Positions 1 through 10,849 of a DNA stretch of 64,000 nucleotides are shown here, piece after piece. The notes under the pieces were generated by a model. It saw only the letters and a program-made list of their open reading frames with translations, searched no databases and was not told where the DNA came from. The stretch covers positions 1 to 64,000 of the forward strand of contig JADNRX010000308.1 of assembly GCA_015501595.1 (NCBI GenBank), read 5' to 3'. This DNA comes from Hymenopellis radicata (Eukaryota; Basidiomycota; Agaricomycetes; Agaricales; Physalacriaceae). Within the stretch, counting starts at the first letter, position 1. Each line of letters opens with the position of its first letter. The position numbers and the translations under genes are program-made.

Positions 1-46
1 CACGCTGTCAGAGATTTCCGAGCACACCTCACACTTCTCCATTCCC

Positions 47-702
47 ATGGCCGACGCCGATACCCAGATGGAAAACGCCCCATCTCCGGCCCTACCGAGA
101 CGGGTGATCCCAATTTCTTTAGCATCAAGAGGATCACCCTAACGAATTCACAATCACCATTCCCGATTACAACCCTCCTAAAACCTGCTGGGATTCATCG
201 GCCATGTTCACCCAGCTCAGGTTATTCTCTTTGCGAGAGTACGACGCGCGCATCCGCCAAGCCCATCGTACCGGTGGTGTTAACGAAGCCCGCCAGCTTA
301 TGCACCACGTTTTGGGCTATAAACGAGTTCGCGGCAGCCTTCAACATCCTCGGCTTCGAGGAGAAGTTCGTGGAATGGGACTGCTCCTCCGATCCCGTCA
401 GGCTGCGTCACATCCACTCTACTCCACCTGATCTCACCCACTTTAACATTGCCCCACATGAGTGGTTCGACGATATCGCCAACACCCTCGTTATCCCCGG
501 TCATCGTATCATCTCCGAGGAGCGCTATGACGCGTTAATCGCGTTGGGGGTTAGGAACGCCATTGCGCAGGAGAAGGGTCGCGAGCGTGGCCTGCAGAAG
601 CGCTTGGAGCGCAAGAAGAAGAACGAGACGGTGAAGCGTGACCAGAAGTATGGTCAGTTGTTCCCTGCATCCGGTTCGAAGAAGCCCGATGCTTGGGCTT
701 GA
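47..702 (+). CDS. hypothetical protein, two putative single-base overcalls
   Basis: I do not recognise the family. The likely start is the ATG at 47. The reading passes through three frames: it is open from 47, moves to the frame carrying EYDARIRQAHRTGG near 137-139 (a CCC run), and moves again near 310-313 (a TTTT run) to the frame carrying FVEWDCSSDPVRL and the stop at 702. Removing one C and one T gives a continuous 217-residue protein. Its C-terminus is rich in Lys, Arg and Glu (about residues 170-200, GLQKRLERKKKNE) and probably helical and basic. No intron, signal peptide or membrane segment is seen. It could also be a decayed mobile-element protein; no repeats support that here. Confidence 0.45.
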
Positions 703-2448
703 AGGATTTTATTGGTTTGGTTTGGTTTTTCTGTTCTTCATTGCTTTCTTTCGTATTTTACTTATTTGTCCAACTTCGTCGGCCAGGAGGGCGTATGTTA
801 CGATTAGGCTTACGGTCCGGTCCCGATACCACGTTCCTTCTATTTGATTTACTAGCTACCTATATAAGCCTGTCACTCGTTTGTTTGTCCCTTAGTTACT
901 CTTGAATCGCAGACGCTACAACTGTCATTCCCGGAGTGCTCTCGTGTGAGGTTTACCTTTTCCTCACATATCATAATGACCCCCATTTTACGGCTAACAC
1001 AATCATTACATTACCATCTAGTCTAGTTTTACTGTATAGTGATCCACATTCGACTTATTCGAGCGTTGCCCTGGCCTGGCAGACGCTCCCTCGTTCCTCG
1101 GGCCTTGAAGCTTGAGCGTCTGCGCGTCATTGCGGTCTTCAAATGGACATGTGATGCCATGATAACGACTTCTCTTTCCGTTACCATAATCGCGTCGCAA
1201 CCCAAGTCTTCAACACAGCCCATCGCAGCTGACCTCGTCATGTCGGGGCCCAAGGGAACCTTTCCCCACACACAGAGTCGACGCACTGTCAATCAAACTC
1301 TCTTCTAACTTCTCCGGCTTGTATTTGCACCTGTGCCAATGCCAATGGCCATCGCGAACAAACACGAAAATCAATCATTCCCTGATGAAGTGGGGTTCAC
1401 GTCAAATACAATCAAGGACCGGCCAACGTGGTGTGAATTTTTATTTTGCCTGTCGTTGTATACGGTCCTCACTGGGGCATACCGGAGCTGAGCCAAAAAA
1501 TGTAATTTCTACCTACATACATTTTTGGTCGACAGCTTGAATCATATTATCGCTCCAACAATATGCCAGACACGATTTACTGCACTATGTTGGCTGGTGA
1601 GTGATCGAGGACTTCCCGGTCCGCTAAAAATGGCAACTTCTCATCACACTTGCATCACAAATGGCGGGGGAGTCACGGAATGTCACGCCCCACGTTGGCC
1701 GGTGGGTCCACGGTGGCCGGTCCTTGATTGTAGAGTATTCCGGTCTCGACTCTCAACAGCTCGTTGGCTATGAATGTAAGTAAGTGGAGTTGGAGGCGGT
1801 GAATACTCGTTCTCGAAGTATCTGGCGCAATGGCGGTGTGTTTTTCTGGAAGCGCTATCTATATCGTGCTTAAGCGCCTGCACAGGTCACAACAGCTATC
1901 CTTGTGGCCACCTCGAGAGGAGGAGTGCTCTTAGCGCGTGTAACATCGAACACAGATGGTATACGACGCGAAACATTGTGTATGTCGCGACTGCTGCGAT
2001 CAGCGACGATCCTCGTACATGATAGCGTATGAGATTGCTATCGAACGCGTGCTGATGGTATGACGTGCGGGCGTCTAAGCGCTCGCCCTCGGCGTGGATC
2101 ACGGAGGCTGCGCAAGTACCTTTCGTTAGCAGCTCCAGAGCAGAGGCGAAAACGCAGTTCAACGTGAAATAACGTATGAGGAAAGGGTCCACAAGTGTAC
2201 ACGGGATGTCACCGAGTCATCCGTGAGTTCATTTTTGAGTCAAGGGAAGACGCAAAGCTCGGATTACGCTTCCGGAGGCACGCGAAATGCGGAATAGAGT
2301 CCTTCATGCAGTGTGATCTGATGAAATGAGTCTTGTCGAGGCAGTGACTCACCCTGACGTGCATTCCGGATTTTCCTCTCTCATCGCCTTGATCAGTCGC
2401 GTGGATATATATAATGACTCGCGTTCTGCTGCAGCTACCCACACCACA
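703..2448. other. no gene seen
   Basis: I find no convincing coding region here. Short open frames lack family motifs and overlap on both strands. A TATA-like stretch at about 2405-2414 lies 35-45 bp before the ATG at 2449 and probably belongs to the following gene. Confidence 0.5.
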
Positions 2449-3089
2449 ATGCCCGCCGTACACTATCCCGCACAACAGTACCACTACGCGATGCAGCCGC
2501 CCACCCGGCGCCGCAGTACCTGGATCTGCCATCATTAGCACCCGTCGCGGGGTCATATGGGGCATCATACATCCCCCTGCCCGCGATGTCATGCAAACCC
2601 CATGCCGTGCTCGCGCCCTACCAGCCTTACGGCTTCATATTCAACCTCACGCTCCCCGTCGAGAACCTCTACGACCCGCGGAGCCACTTCCCCACGCAGT
2701 ACCTCGCGCAGCCCGCGACCACCCCCGCGCTGCCCAAATTGATCATCACCCTCAAGGACATGCCAAGGTGGCAGATCCACGTCGTCCCGAGCACGACGGC
2801 GTATGTGACCGTCCACGACGTGCTGTTCGCGATCTACACGCAGCTGCGCATCGGAGTGGTCGACGGCGAGTGCGCCCAGGTGTTTGCCAGCCACCCAAAC
2901 GCGGACCTGCGCCGGAGCGTGCGCGCCGCGTTCTACAGGCGTCTCGAGGCGATGCCCGAGCCGTATAGACTGGTGGAGCAGGAGAAGGGCGTCAAGCGCG
3001 TCGACTTTCTTGGCTCCAAGGTCCGCTTTGCTGGGCTCACCCCAAAGAGCCCCCGGAGTCCCGACGAGTGGGTGCTCCTCGTCTCATAG
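2449..3089 (+). CDS. DUF6699-type protein (one base missing)
   Basis: The protein resembles the DUF6699 family that is abundant in basidiomycetes and has no known function. The family-like part runs from about residue 45: a proline-rich lead, then PKLIITLKDMPRWQIHV, VTVHDVLFAIYTQLR and a C-terminal stretch ending PDEWVLLVS. The ATG at 2449 (MPAVHYPAQQYHYAMQPP) opens in one frame and the conserved domain lies in another; adding one C to the CCC run at 2500-2502 joins them into 213 residues. Without that correction the first usable in-frame ATG is 2586. A TATA-like box just upstream suggests a very short 5' leader. Seen: frames and motifs. Inferred: family and correction. Confidence 0.7.
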
Positions 3090-4049
3090 CGCGACAACCA
3101 AGATCCATTTATCCCATCCCATTCGCATTCACCCTTGCTGTCGCGCTATGCATTCGATACCCCTTGCACCCATATACCCCCCAACCCAGAACACTGTATC
3201 CTTATAAAATCATATCTGTTAGCTGTAGTCTTATTCTTACCTATCTCAACCTCTGTATGACCTGAAATGACGAAATACACATACATAAAGCCTAGCATCG
3301 TTTGACCTTGAGTCCCGAGGTGGGAGACACGAGCAACGCAGTTGTTTATATAGTCCAGGAGAACAATGGGCATGAGTCATTCGCGAGTGGGCGACGCGTA
3401 AGTGCGAACAATAACATGAGTCAAAGTGTCAAAGCAGGAGCAACCGAGCCAATGACTCTGCCGACGCGTCCATACACGTGGACGTAACAGCGGTAAAAGA
3501 CGGATTCGTAACAGAGAAGTTCCGCTGGAAAAGCCTGGTTTGCATGCCTTATGCTGTGAAGATTCAAAAGACGAGAGTAAGAGAGGAATTCTCGGAAAAT
3601 CATGTAGGACTCGGTCGGATTGCACACCCAATTTAAGAGCGTTTCGTGCATTGGTGGTACAGGTAGACAATCATATTATTATTATATGTTGCGCTTCTTC
3701 TCCATGTCTCTATGAATGTTCAACGAGCCGCCGTTCTCCAATCCTATCACGGGGACTTCAGCCAAGAATGCAAGAAAAACGCGCAATCGTACCGCCAAAG
3801 ATGTCTCCGGGCTCTATGGTTTCGTCGCGACCCATCAAGATGTCGAGATGCAGGTTTGATTGGGGGAGCGCGGGCATGTGGGGGTTCTAACAAAGAATTA
3901 AAAGGAAAAGCTCTTCCATGAGACACAGGCACACGAACTGCAGAGACGATCTTGCGTTCCATCAACAGCCGCATCGGGGCGTGCATGCCATACACATTTC
4001 GCTGCATCGTGAGCTTCAGGTTATCCTGCGTCTCCTCCCACTGCATGCT
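3090..4049. other. no gene seen
   Basis: No coding sequence that I can support; only short overlapping frames. Confidence 0.5.
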
Positions 4050-4560
4050 AGTCAGCACACATACATCTATTAAAGCAGGCTTCGCACCGATTCTAGACGC
4101 CCCTTCAAGCCGCTCTCTGTCTTTATTTCCGTGGCGATCGTCCGCGGTCCATATTGAAGGGTATCGTGCAGACCGAGACTGCCAGCGGTTTCCTGCACTG
4201 AGGCAGTCTTGGCAGCAGCGGAGGGCACAATTCTGTATGAGGGATCCTAAAGGAATTCAGCGAAAACTCGCGAAATGCTCGACAATTGCTGACCATGATG
4301 GCGGTAAGAGGTGGACGCGTCAACGCGTGACAGTCTCGATTGATGTGACTTCGTGTGACTGTGATGTCGATGATTGATTGCGCCACGAAAGGCCGGCTCT
4401 CACACCGGAGCACACTTGCTTTTCATTGGAGTCAAAGAAAAAGAATTGTATTTCGAGAGCTGTAGTAACTATTGCGTAAAGAAAGGCGACAAGCCACGGG
4501 TGCATCAAAACCTCCTAGGGAAAACCTCATTGAGGAGAAAGCCCCAGTGAGGAACGAGTC
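4050..4560 (+). repeat. dispersed repeat fragment D (matches 17700-18210)
   Basis: About 510 bp aligns with the left part of repeat copy A (about 17700-18210). Shared landmarks include GACCATGATGGCGGTAAGAG (4291 and 17909) and GCCACGGGTGCATCAAAACC (4494 and 18140). Similarity begins near CAGCACACATACA and ends near the shared CAGTGAGGAA around 4555. The fragment lacks the palindromic array of the full copies. The alignment was made by eye, so boundaries are good to roughly 20-30 bp. Confidence 0.75.
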
Positions 4561-5101
4561 GCCCGCCATAACATTTCCACAGACAGCCGTTCCTCTTGTG
4601 CCGGTTCTAAGTACCTACCTAGCTACCTTGAAGGGAAATATCCGGCGCTATATTTGCCGATGACGGCGACCGCTTCGCTGACTTCAATCGACATAGCACT
4701 GATCTCTCCGCGGCCGACGATAGCTTGAAGAAAGTCTATCGCCATTGATTGGATGACAAGGTTTTGCGGTTGCACATGTGGCTTTCGAATACTACATCAG
4801 ACGAAGCAATCAATGCGCAATGAAGTAGCTCCGCAAGAACCTCTAAATAGTTGACATCGGGATCAGGGAATCCAGCGCTCTCAACCCCTGCACATAAACG
4901 GTCGACGACACCAAAGAATAGAAAAAGATGGAATGATTATAGGCCAGTCTGATAACGAAACGAGCTCAAAGACAAGCCGCACCATTTTCAAGCACCTCCC
5001 GTGAAGCATACCAGCAAGGATCGTCCGAATCCTTCGATGTAGTAGTATATGCAGTCCAACGCTCAATGTCATACTGTCCACTGCCCTGACGCTCATTGAA
5101 C

Positions 5102-5743
5102 CTAGACATGTTTTCGGTGGTTAGACTGCATGGATTTCGTCAGTGTTTGCTCAGTTTCCAGAAGAACGTAAACGAAATACCCAGTAGGATTCGGCACATC
5201 ACCACGGTGCGTACGTTTTACAGGCGGTGAGTTCTCGGGAGACCCGTCGGGAGGTGGTCTTTTCTCAGACGAGCCAGGGCCGGGAGCTGGTCCTTTCCAG
5301 TCGTGAGGTGGTCCCGCGCTCCATGGTGTTCGCCAAACAGTCGATTTCGACCAAAGACTGTCAGCGATTTCCGTTGGGTGTGTCTGAATGTATTTCCTAT
5401 CATCCTCCAACTCCTCCGACAACCGCTTAGCTAGCCGACGAAGGAAAAGAAACAATTGGACTATATGAAGTGGATGGTCCAGAGGAAATTTGTATACTGG
5501 TTCCTGAGAGACTCCAATTTCCTCTTTGTTCCAGAATGACACATAAACTTCTACCCCCCTACCATCCAAGGTGATTCCAAAGAGAGTCCGGCTTTGCAAG
5601 CACAGAGCACGTCGTTGCCGCTGCGCGGTTGACAAGGTCATAAACACCCGCCGGCGCGCTTGACGCTCCTGCTTGGTCGGGTTTTTGTGTTCCAAACCCA
5701 TGACAATGATGCAAGGGGGTCCCTCAGATGTGTTATCATACAT
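5102..5743 (-). CDS. hypothetical protein
   Basis: A single 213-residue frame starts at the ATG complementary to 5741-5743. The N-terminal half contains FGITLDGRGVEVYVSFWNKE followed by a leucine-rich helical stretch (HIVQLFLFLRRLAKRLSEEL). This faintly recalls the N-terminal region of fungal FunK1-type kinases, but no kinase motif follows. The C-terminal half is proline- and charge-rich and probably disordered. It may be a separate gene or a 3' relic linked to the minus-strand gene just upstream; about 225 bp of AT-rich sequence separates them. Confidence 0.4.
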   Translation of the reverse strand: MYDNTSEGPPCIIVMGLEHKNPTKQERQARRRVFMTLSTAQRQRRALCLQSRTLFGITLDGRGVEVYVSFWNKEEIGVSQEPVYKFPLDHPLHIVQLFLFLRRLAKRLSEELEDDRKYIQTHPTEIADSLWSKSTVWRTPWSAGPPHDWKGPAPGPGSSEKRPPPDGSPENSPPVKRTHRGDVPNPTGYFVYVLLETEQTLTKSMQSNHRKHV

Positions 5744-5744
5744 A

Positions 5745-5968
5745 ACCCCAACTTTTTAGTGTTCTGGGGGTTTTAGACTACTGGGATTCCGAATTTAAAG
5801 GTTTTGAGGCCTAAAAATAAAAATTCATGAAGATATGACAAAATTTTTTAAAATTTGTGATGTTCCCAAAGTGGATTTTAGCTCATTTGGTGCGTGTTTC
5901 AATTTTGGCCAAAATTATTTTTGGACCTACCTCTCAGGGGTATTGCCTTATATGGCAGGTGCCGCACC
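5745..5968. other. AT-rich intergenic stretch
   Basis: The stretch is clearly richer in A and T than its surroundings, with runs such as AAAATTTTTTAAAATTT near 5839. I see no open frame or terminal inverted repeats that would define an element. Confidence 0.4.
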
Positions 5969-7171
5969 TTATATAGGTAGTTTATATACATCCCATAACT
6001 TTTGACCTGCTACTCGGATCCACTTAATTTCTTCATTTTTCCTACTTTCAGGGTATTCTACATCTAGAATCAGCCTCATGTACTTTTTTAAATTTCTGAG
6101 ACCCTCTTGCAATGATGCGTAAGTCATGCGTGTCGAGGGTGACAGATTTTTGGAAATGAACGTTGGAATATAGAGAGAATAGGAGGTAGGCGTCGGATGT
6201 AGTTCGAGGAGCGGCCGACGAAGGCGGTCTCTTCCTTTTAAGCGCTTGGTAAATTTCGTATGCAAAAATAGGAGGGGAGGTGACGATAGTATCAGGGTGG
6301 ATCTCTGTGGTGGATGCAGGATTCTCTTGTAGGAAAAGATGTTCTTCTAGACTGCAAAGAGAGTGATGAACGGTCGTATATACTTTACAAAACAACGTAC
6401 CAAACTTCAAATTCGTTAAACTCACACTTTTTGTCATCATGCGCATCCTTGTATGGAAATTCAAAGACGTCGGCTACCAAAGCATCCAAGTTGCGCCTGT
6501 AGGTCGCCTTCCCCGAGGTCTCCTGCTTCCGCTTCGAGGTCTCAACATCCCGCCATAGAGCGAGCAATGTGTTGAAGCTTCCCCGGATCGCACGCGAGTC
6601 GTCGTTGTCTGAGTCGTCGTTGTCTGACTCTTGGAGGAGGTTTGCTTCGCGGGCTGCATCGACAACGGCCTTGCGAAAAGGCGCTGCTTGGAACTTCTCA
6701 AACGGAATTGGAGGGTTCGGAACCTGAAAATTGTTGAAAATGACAAAAAGAATGCAAGAAGACGATGTACCCGCCGCCATTCCGCCGGAAGTACGAGTTC
6801 GGTCATGGATTTTACGGTTGCCAGGGCCTGTTGAATAATCGGGTTTTCTTCGGGTTCCAACCAAACTCCTGAGTGCAGAGCCCAGTCCGTGAAGTCGTCG
6901 TCGTTGTTAGCCACTCTGCTAAGATGTCAAGAGATAGCTTGATGATAAAGGATAAAGCGTACGTCCAAGGTGTCTGCTTCTTTGCATTATTGCTAAGTGG
7001 ACATGAGCAAGACCCTAGATGGCTGATTCCGCCATCCGTCGTCCTCAATCCGTCATTGATAGCAGAGCCGACGGAATCTGGGCTCATGGAACCTCCAGAT
7101 TGAGGAAGGCTCGAACCAGAACCGGGCATCCCAGCAGTAAAATGAGTAATGTTGCTATGTGTGTACGACAT
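5969..7171 (-). CDS. hypothetical multi-exon protein split by a LINE insertion
   Basis: Exons as the locus reads now: 6963-7171, 6771-6915, 6401-6723 and 5969-6351, with introns of 47-49 nt and canonical GT/AG ends. The protein includes DDDFTDWALHSGVW, NPPIPFEKFQAAPFRKAV, DALVADVFEFPY, TSPPIFAYEIYQALKR and NEEIKWIRVAGQKLW. One G too many at 6051-6053 must be assumed to reach the stop at 5969; with it the length is 352 residues. The first 60 or so codons, from the ATG at 7171, seem to come from the inserted LINE. The ancestral first exon is probably 16713-16735, joined by a 48-nt intron to an exon beginning at 6992, which gives 300 residues in frame. I do not recognise the family. Confidence 0.6.
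7009..7026 (+). repeat. LINE target-site duplication, left copy
   Basis: AAGACCCTAGATGGCTGA is repeated exactly at 16681-16698, directly after the LINE's poly-A tail (the first two bases of the right copy overlap the tail). An 18-bp match at exactly that place is very unlikely by chance. Confidence 0.85.
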
Positions 7172-7189
7172 GGTTGTGGATAAAGAGTG

Positions 7190-7197
7190 AGCGGCGC
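7190..7197 (+). repeat. hAT target-site duplication, left copy
   Basis: AGCGGCGC, matched exactly at 8520-8527. Eight base pairs is the target duplication length of the hAT superfamily. Confidence 0.85.
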
Positions 7198-8519
7198 TAG
7201 TGAGTAGCGCGGGTTGCCCGCGGGTATTTCGTTCTGGACCCTTACCCGTACCCTCGACTTACCCTGTTCCGTGGCGCGGGTGCGGGTTACCCGCCGAAAC
7301 CATCTCGGGTCGGACTCAAATCGCCCGCCAGCACTACCCGTATACCATTACCTCCCATAGTTCATGCTCAGTGAGCATCCCTGGGCAATGGCACAGGGAC
7401 AGTCAGCTGGGCATGATGATGGGTGGAGGTGTGGGAGCAAGAAGACAGCGGGTGGGAGCAAGACGGTGAATGGGAGCGAGACGATGATGGTCGGGAGTGA
7501 CAAGACTAATATGCAGTTAGAAGAGATAAAAAGAAAGGAAAAGATACACACTTTCCAGGGCTGGAAGGTGTCGCGGACGCCTTCCAGCCCAAAAGTCCCG
7601 CTCCTCGCTTGTTGCTGGGGAAGAATATGATGCGCAGGGGCTAATCCAGCATCAAGTTCAGATCGTCGCCATCGTTCAGGAGGCCTGCAGCTCCGCCGGG
7701 GGAGGCTTACGCGTGCGCGTTGCTCATCGAGAGAGCCGAACGCGAAAAAAAGTGCATGCGGCCTCGTGGAGAGGGCTTACGCGTCTCGGATCGCACTACC
7801 AAAAGGAAAGAAACAGAGATCATCATCCAGTATAAGTGCTGCCTCGCTTGTGAGGGCTTACGCGTTGCGCGTCCTCGTCAATTCGGTGTCGTCGTGAAGA
7901 CGAACACCAGAATACTCCCAGAGTGTATCCGAGGGCGAAGCGGCGGGCGCCGAGCCAAGTCAAGTCGGCGCTCGATGTCCAAGAGCATGGCGGCCTCGTC
8001 CTGAGGGCTTACGCAGTCCAAAAGGGCGCCGTCGCGAAGACAAGCGCAAGATATCACCCCGGAACGTATCCGAGGGCGTAGCAGCTGGCGCAAAGCCAAG
8101 CCGCGCCAGGAGAGCGAAGCAGAAGTAAGAAAACAAATCAGAGAAGCCCCAGAAAATTTTCTGGGGCCGACGAGCACGACACGAAGGTCGTGCTGTGGTG
8201 GTAAGAGAGAGAGCACCGAAATCTGAGCGGATCGATCGTTATCCGGCAACTGCCGGCACGATCGGCCAGCTCGGCGATCACAGAAATTCTTCCGCCACGT
8301 CGTTTCTCGACGATCGTTTGAGCCCAAATAAATTTCATAAATTTCATAAAAATATATGTACTCTAATTGCATTATGACATGTGGTCCAACTGGACCACGG
8401 CACGGGTAAGAAAGGGTGACGCGGGTCACAGCGGGTTCTCAGACCGAGACCCCTACCCGGACCCTGACACACCCGCATCCGTGACCCGGACCGGGTGCTC
8501 CGACCCGGGCTATTCACTA
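7198..8519 (+). mobile_element. non-autonomous hAT transposon (1322 bp)
   Basis: The left end TAGTGAGTAGCGCGGGTTG and the reverse complement of the right end TAGTGAATAGCCCGGGTCG form terminal inverted repeats of about 19 bp with 3 mismatches. They start with TAGTG, fitting the hAT end consensus. The element is flanked by the 8-bp duplication AGCGGCGC. The ends are dense in CGGGT/ACCCG motifs. No transposase is encoded; the longest frame (7878-8429, minus) has no hAT dimerisation or RNase-H-like motifs. Inside are four copies of G(A)GGCTTACGC (about 7703, 7772, 7853, 8003) and a duplicated segment with TATCCGAGGGCG. It would need a transposase in trans. Confidence 0.85.
7700..8110 (+). repeat. 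internal degenerate tandem repeats of the hAT element
   Basis: The motif GGCTTACGCG (last copy GGCTTACGCA) recurs at about 7705, 7775, 7856 and 8007. The units starting near 7852 and 8003 also share a GAAGAC segment and GTATCCGAGGGCG. Internal repeats of this kind are common binding arrays in hAT elements; that role is inferred. Confidence 0.6.
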
Positions 8520-8527
8520 AGCGGCGC
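8520..8527 (+). repeat. hAT target-site duplication, right copy
   Basis: AGCGGCGC immediately follows the terminal TCACTA of the transposon. Confidence 0.85.
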
Positions 8528-8921
8528 CGTCACCTAAGCCCAGAGCCATCATCATCGGCGTGGACTGACGAATCACACGTCAATTCAGGCTCTCAAGCCC
8601 CACGAACCGAATCCAGGCAGCCGTTTTAGAGAAAGCAAGGCCAGAGGACAGGACAGTAAGACCATAAAGAGAATGAATTTTGGAACCTAAGCAGTAAGTA
8701 CCAATATGCACACAGGAGAAATAAGAGAATACAGTACGTAACAACATAAATACAGGTAAGTACACAGCTACTTACAGAAAGGGGGGCAGACCACAGAGAG
8801 ACAAGAACGCCACGACAACAGAACTAAAACCGACGATCACCAACAGGCGGAGCACGAGGGGGCTGAGCTGCACGGGTAGGTGGCAAATACGACTTCCAAC
8901 CCGTCACGGACATACTGTACC

Positions 8922-9162
8922 ATTTCGACCGACCGTTCAGGGGGGTGTAACCCGTAACGGCTCGGTTCGTTATTCAAAGTGTTCTGTTCAGGCACAACTG
9001 CCTATAAAAGGAAAGTCGGCCGCGTCGGGAGCCCCGCAGGGCGGGAAATTTTGCCTAATCTGGAGTGTTCATGGCATCGTAACCGTAACCTGGCCCAAAA
9101 GTGTTCAGTTCACGGGGGTGCCGTAACCCGTAACTGAACGCTCGGTCGAAATAGTACAGTAA
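8922..9162. repeat. inverted repeat pair inside the LINE
   Basis: TACTGTACCATTTCGACCGA at 8922 matches, in inverse orientation and with about two mismatches, the segment ending near 9162. Each arm also carries a copy of the CCGTAACCCGTAAC motif, so the region has several nested inverted pairs. A TATAAAAGG box lies at about 9004. Its role is unknown; it falls at the 3' end of the inverted ORF1. Confidence 0.5.
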
Positions 9163-10518
9163 AGGGACAAAGCCCATTTGGGTGGTCAATGGAGTGACAA
9201 CCGGAACAGGTGAAAGGCTGGGGGGAGATCTTACCAACACTCCAAGAGTCGGTCCAAATGACCAGAGAGGAAAGAATGTCCCTGAACCGGGGAACGACGA
9301 CGGCATTGGGATTGGATGAGATAGGATCCATGTGGACATGGAAGATGGACTTGGTGACTCCACCAGGGATGGAAACGACAAGCGGAGACATGCGCATGGA
9401 ACGTGCAATAGCCTCGCGCCATTGAATGATGGTCACCGTTTTATCGACGCGGAAGTGGGAGTTGTTCACAAGAAACTTGTAAACCTTCTCCGATTGGACA
9501 ACGTGCTTGGTAACGGCGGCAAGAGCGAGCTTCGAGTGCTCAGGATCCTCGGCGTCAAAGGTGGTGCCATCAAGGGAGCCAACGAAAGTAGAAACGGGGA
9601 AAGGGTTTGGCCAAACATGGAGGCCGAAATCAGGGCCAACGATGGCGCGCTTCGCGACGAAAGAAACAATGTCTTTGTCGCCAAGCTCAGGCAGCTCAAC
9701 AAGGAAAAGGATGGAGCCCGAACCAACGCGGGGGTCACTGACATATGGGGGAACGATAACAACACTGCTTTTGACGTGAGGCAGGATGGCGTCGCGAATT
9801 TTATTGACCAAATAGATCTTCTCGTCATCATTTCGACAACCCGTGAAGCCGTGAGGGGAAACGAAAATGGAGTGAGGACGGTGGAGCCACGCGTGGACCT
9901 CAGTTGGATCCTACCATGACGTGAGCACACGCGAAAAGAAAGAAAGAAAGTGTTCACCTGGCGAGCGACAAGCGCAGGGAAATACGCAACAGTCTCGGGA
10001 AGCGAGCGGATCTCATCAGCAAGAGCGTCGCGCTCCGCCGCTGGCTCAGGAGAGACACGTCTACACTTGTTTGTGGTGACTTGGGCGTAGGACGGGTTTG
10101 AATGCGAGGAGCCACTTGGAGACGCGGGTGCAAGAGACGAGGCGCTCGCAGCAGAAACAGCAGGCCCGTCTGTCTCAAAGAAAGCGAGCGCGTCATCAAT
10201 GGCAAGATTGGCAGAGATGACACCCTCAGAGTCATTCGGGTCCGCCCGAAGGTCGTCGAGAGCAGCGCGGCCAGTAAGAATCTTAAGCTTTGCCACGCGA
10301 AATTTCGAATAGGTGTCGGGGGAGTACTGGTCGAGCTCGGCCGCGCGCGCACGGAGATCGTCTGCACGGCGGACTAAACTGCTCGTCGGGGCGTGAGAAG
10401 ACGACTGAGAGATGAGCCCGCTACCATTGTCGGGGGCAGGAGGAGGAGTCTGAGGCGGGGAAGGAGCAGGGGAGTGGCTGCTACGAACGTCTTGCATCAC
10501 AGCATCGAGGTCGGCCAT
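9110..10518 (-). CDS. LINE ORF1: Gag-like protein with CCHC-type knuckle
   Basis: Two exons, 9958-10518 and 9110-9910, are separated by a 47-nt intron (9911-9957, donor GTGAAC, acceptor GGTAG); together they give 453 residues. The start is the ATG of MADLDAVMQDV. The N-terminus is rich in Pro and Ser; a charged helical region follows (DDLRARAAELDQYSPD), then a compact domain and, near the C-terminus, CSGCHSIDHPNGLC, a C-x2-C-x4-H-x4-C knuckle as in nucleic-acid-binding LINE ORF1 proteins. It lies opposite to ORF2, consistent with 5' inversion of the element. A real intron in a retroelement would be unusual; the alternative is a frameshift removing the same frame change. Confidence 0.6.
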
Positions 10519-10634
10519 AGTGTAAAGGATGAAGAGATGGAACAGGCGACCAGCGGCAAGCGGTATATGTGGAGAAAAGCCAGACAGAAAGCACGCGCAC
10601 ACGCGCAGTCTAACCACGGAAACTGCCTTAAAAA

Positions 10635-10840
10635 CATTCAGTATCCAAACGACAACATTCGGCAGCACGGAGAACGCACAGATGACAACGGGAGTGGCCA
10701 AAACGAACACGACATAATAGCGGGACTCGGATTGGCGGCGAGACTGGGGCAGAATTGAATTCACAAGCTGTCAAAAGCAGCCATTCAGTACTCAAACGAC
10801 GACACATGATGGCATAGAGAACGCACAGATGACAATGGGA
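10635..10840 (-). repeat. two 59-bp direct repeats upstream of LINE ORF1
   Basis: Copies at 10635-10693 and 10782-10840 (period 147 bp) share CATTCAGTA and GAGAACGCACAGATGACAA. They lie in the 5' leader of ORF1, next to the predicted inversion junction. Tandem 5' monomers act as promoters in some LINEs (mouse L1); that role here is inference. Confidence 0.65.
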
Positions 10841-10849
10841 GCACCCCAA

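Noticed and set aside
7878..8429. 183-codon minus frame inside the hAT element
   Set aside because: No transposase motif; it runs over the internal tandem repeats.
9332..10758. long plus-strand frames opposite LINE ORF1
   Set aside because: Low-complexity translations with no motif; the minus strand has the CCHC knuckle and a clean intron.
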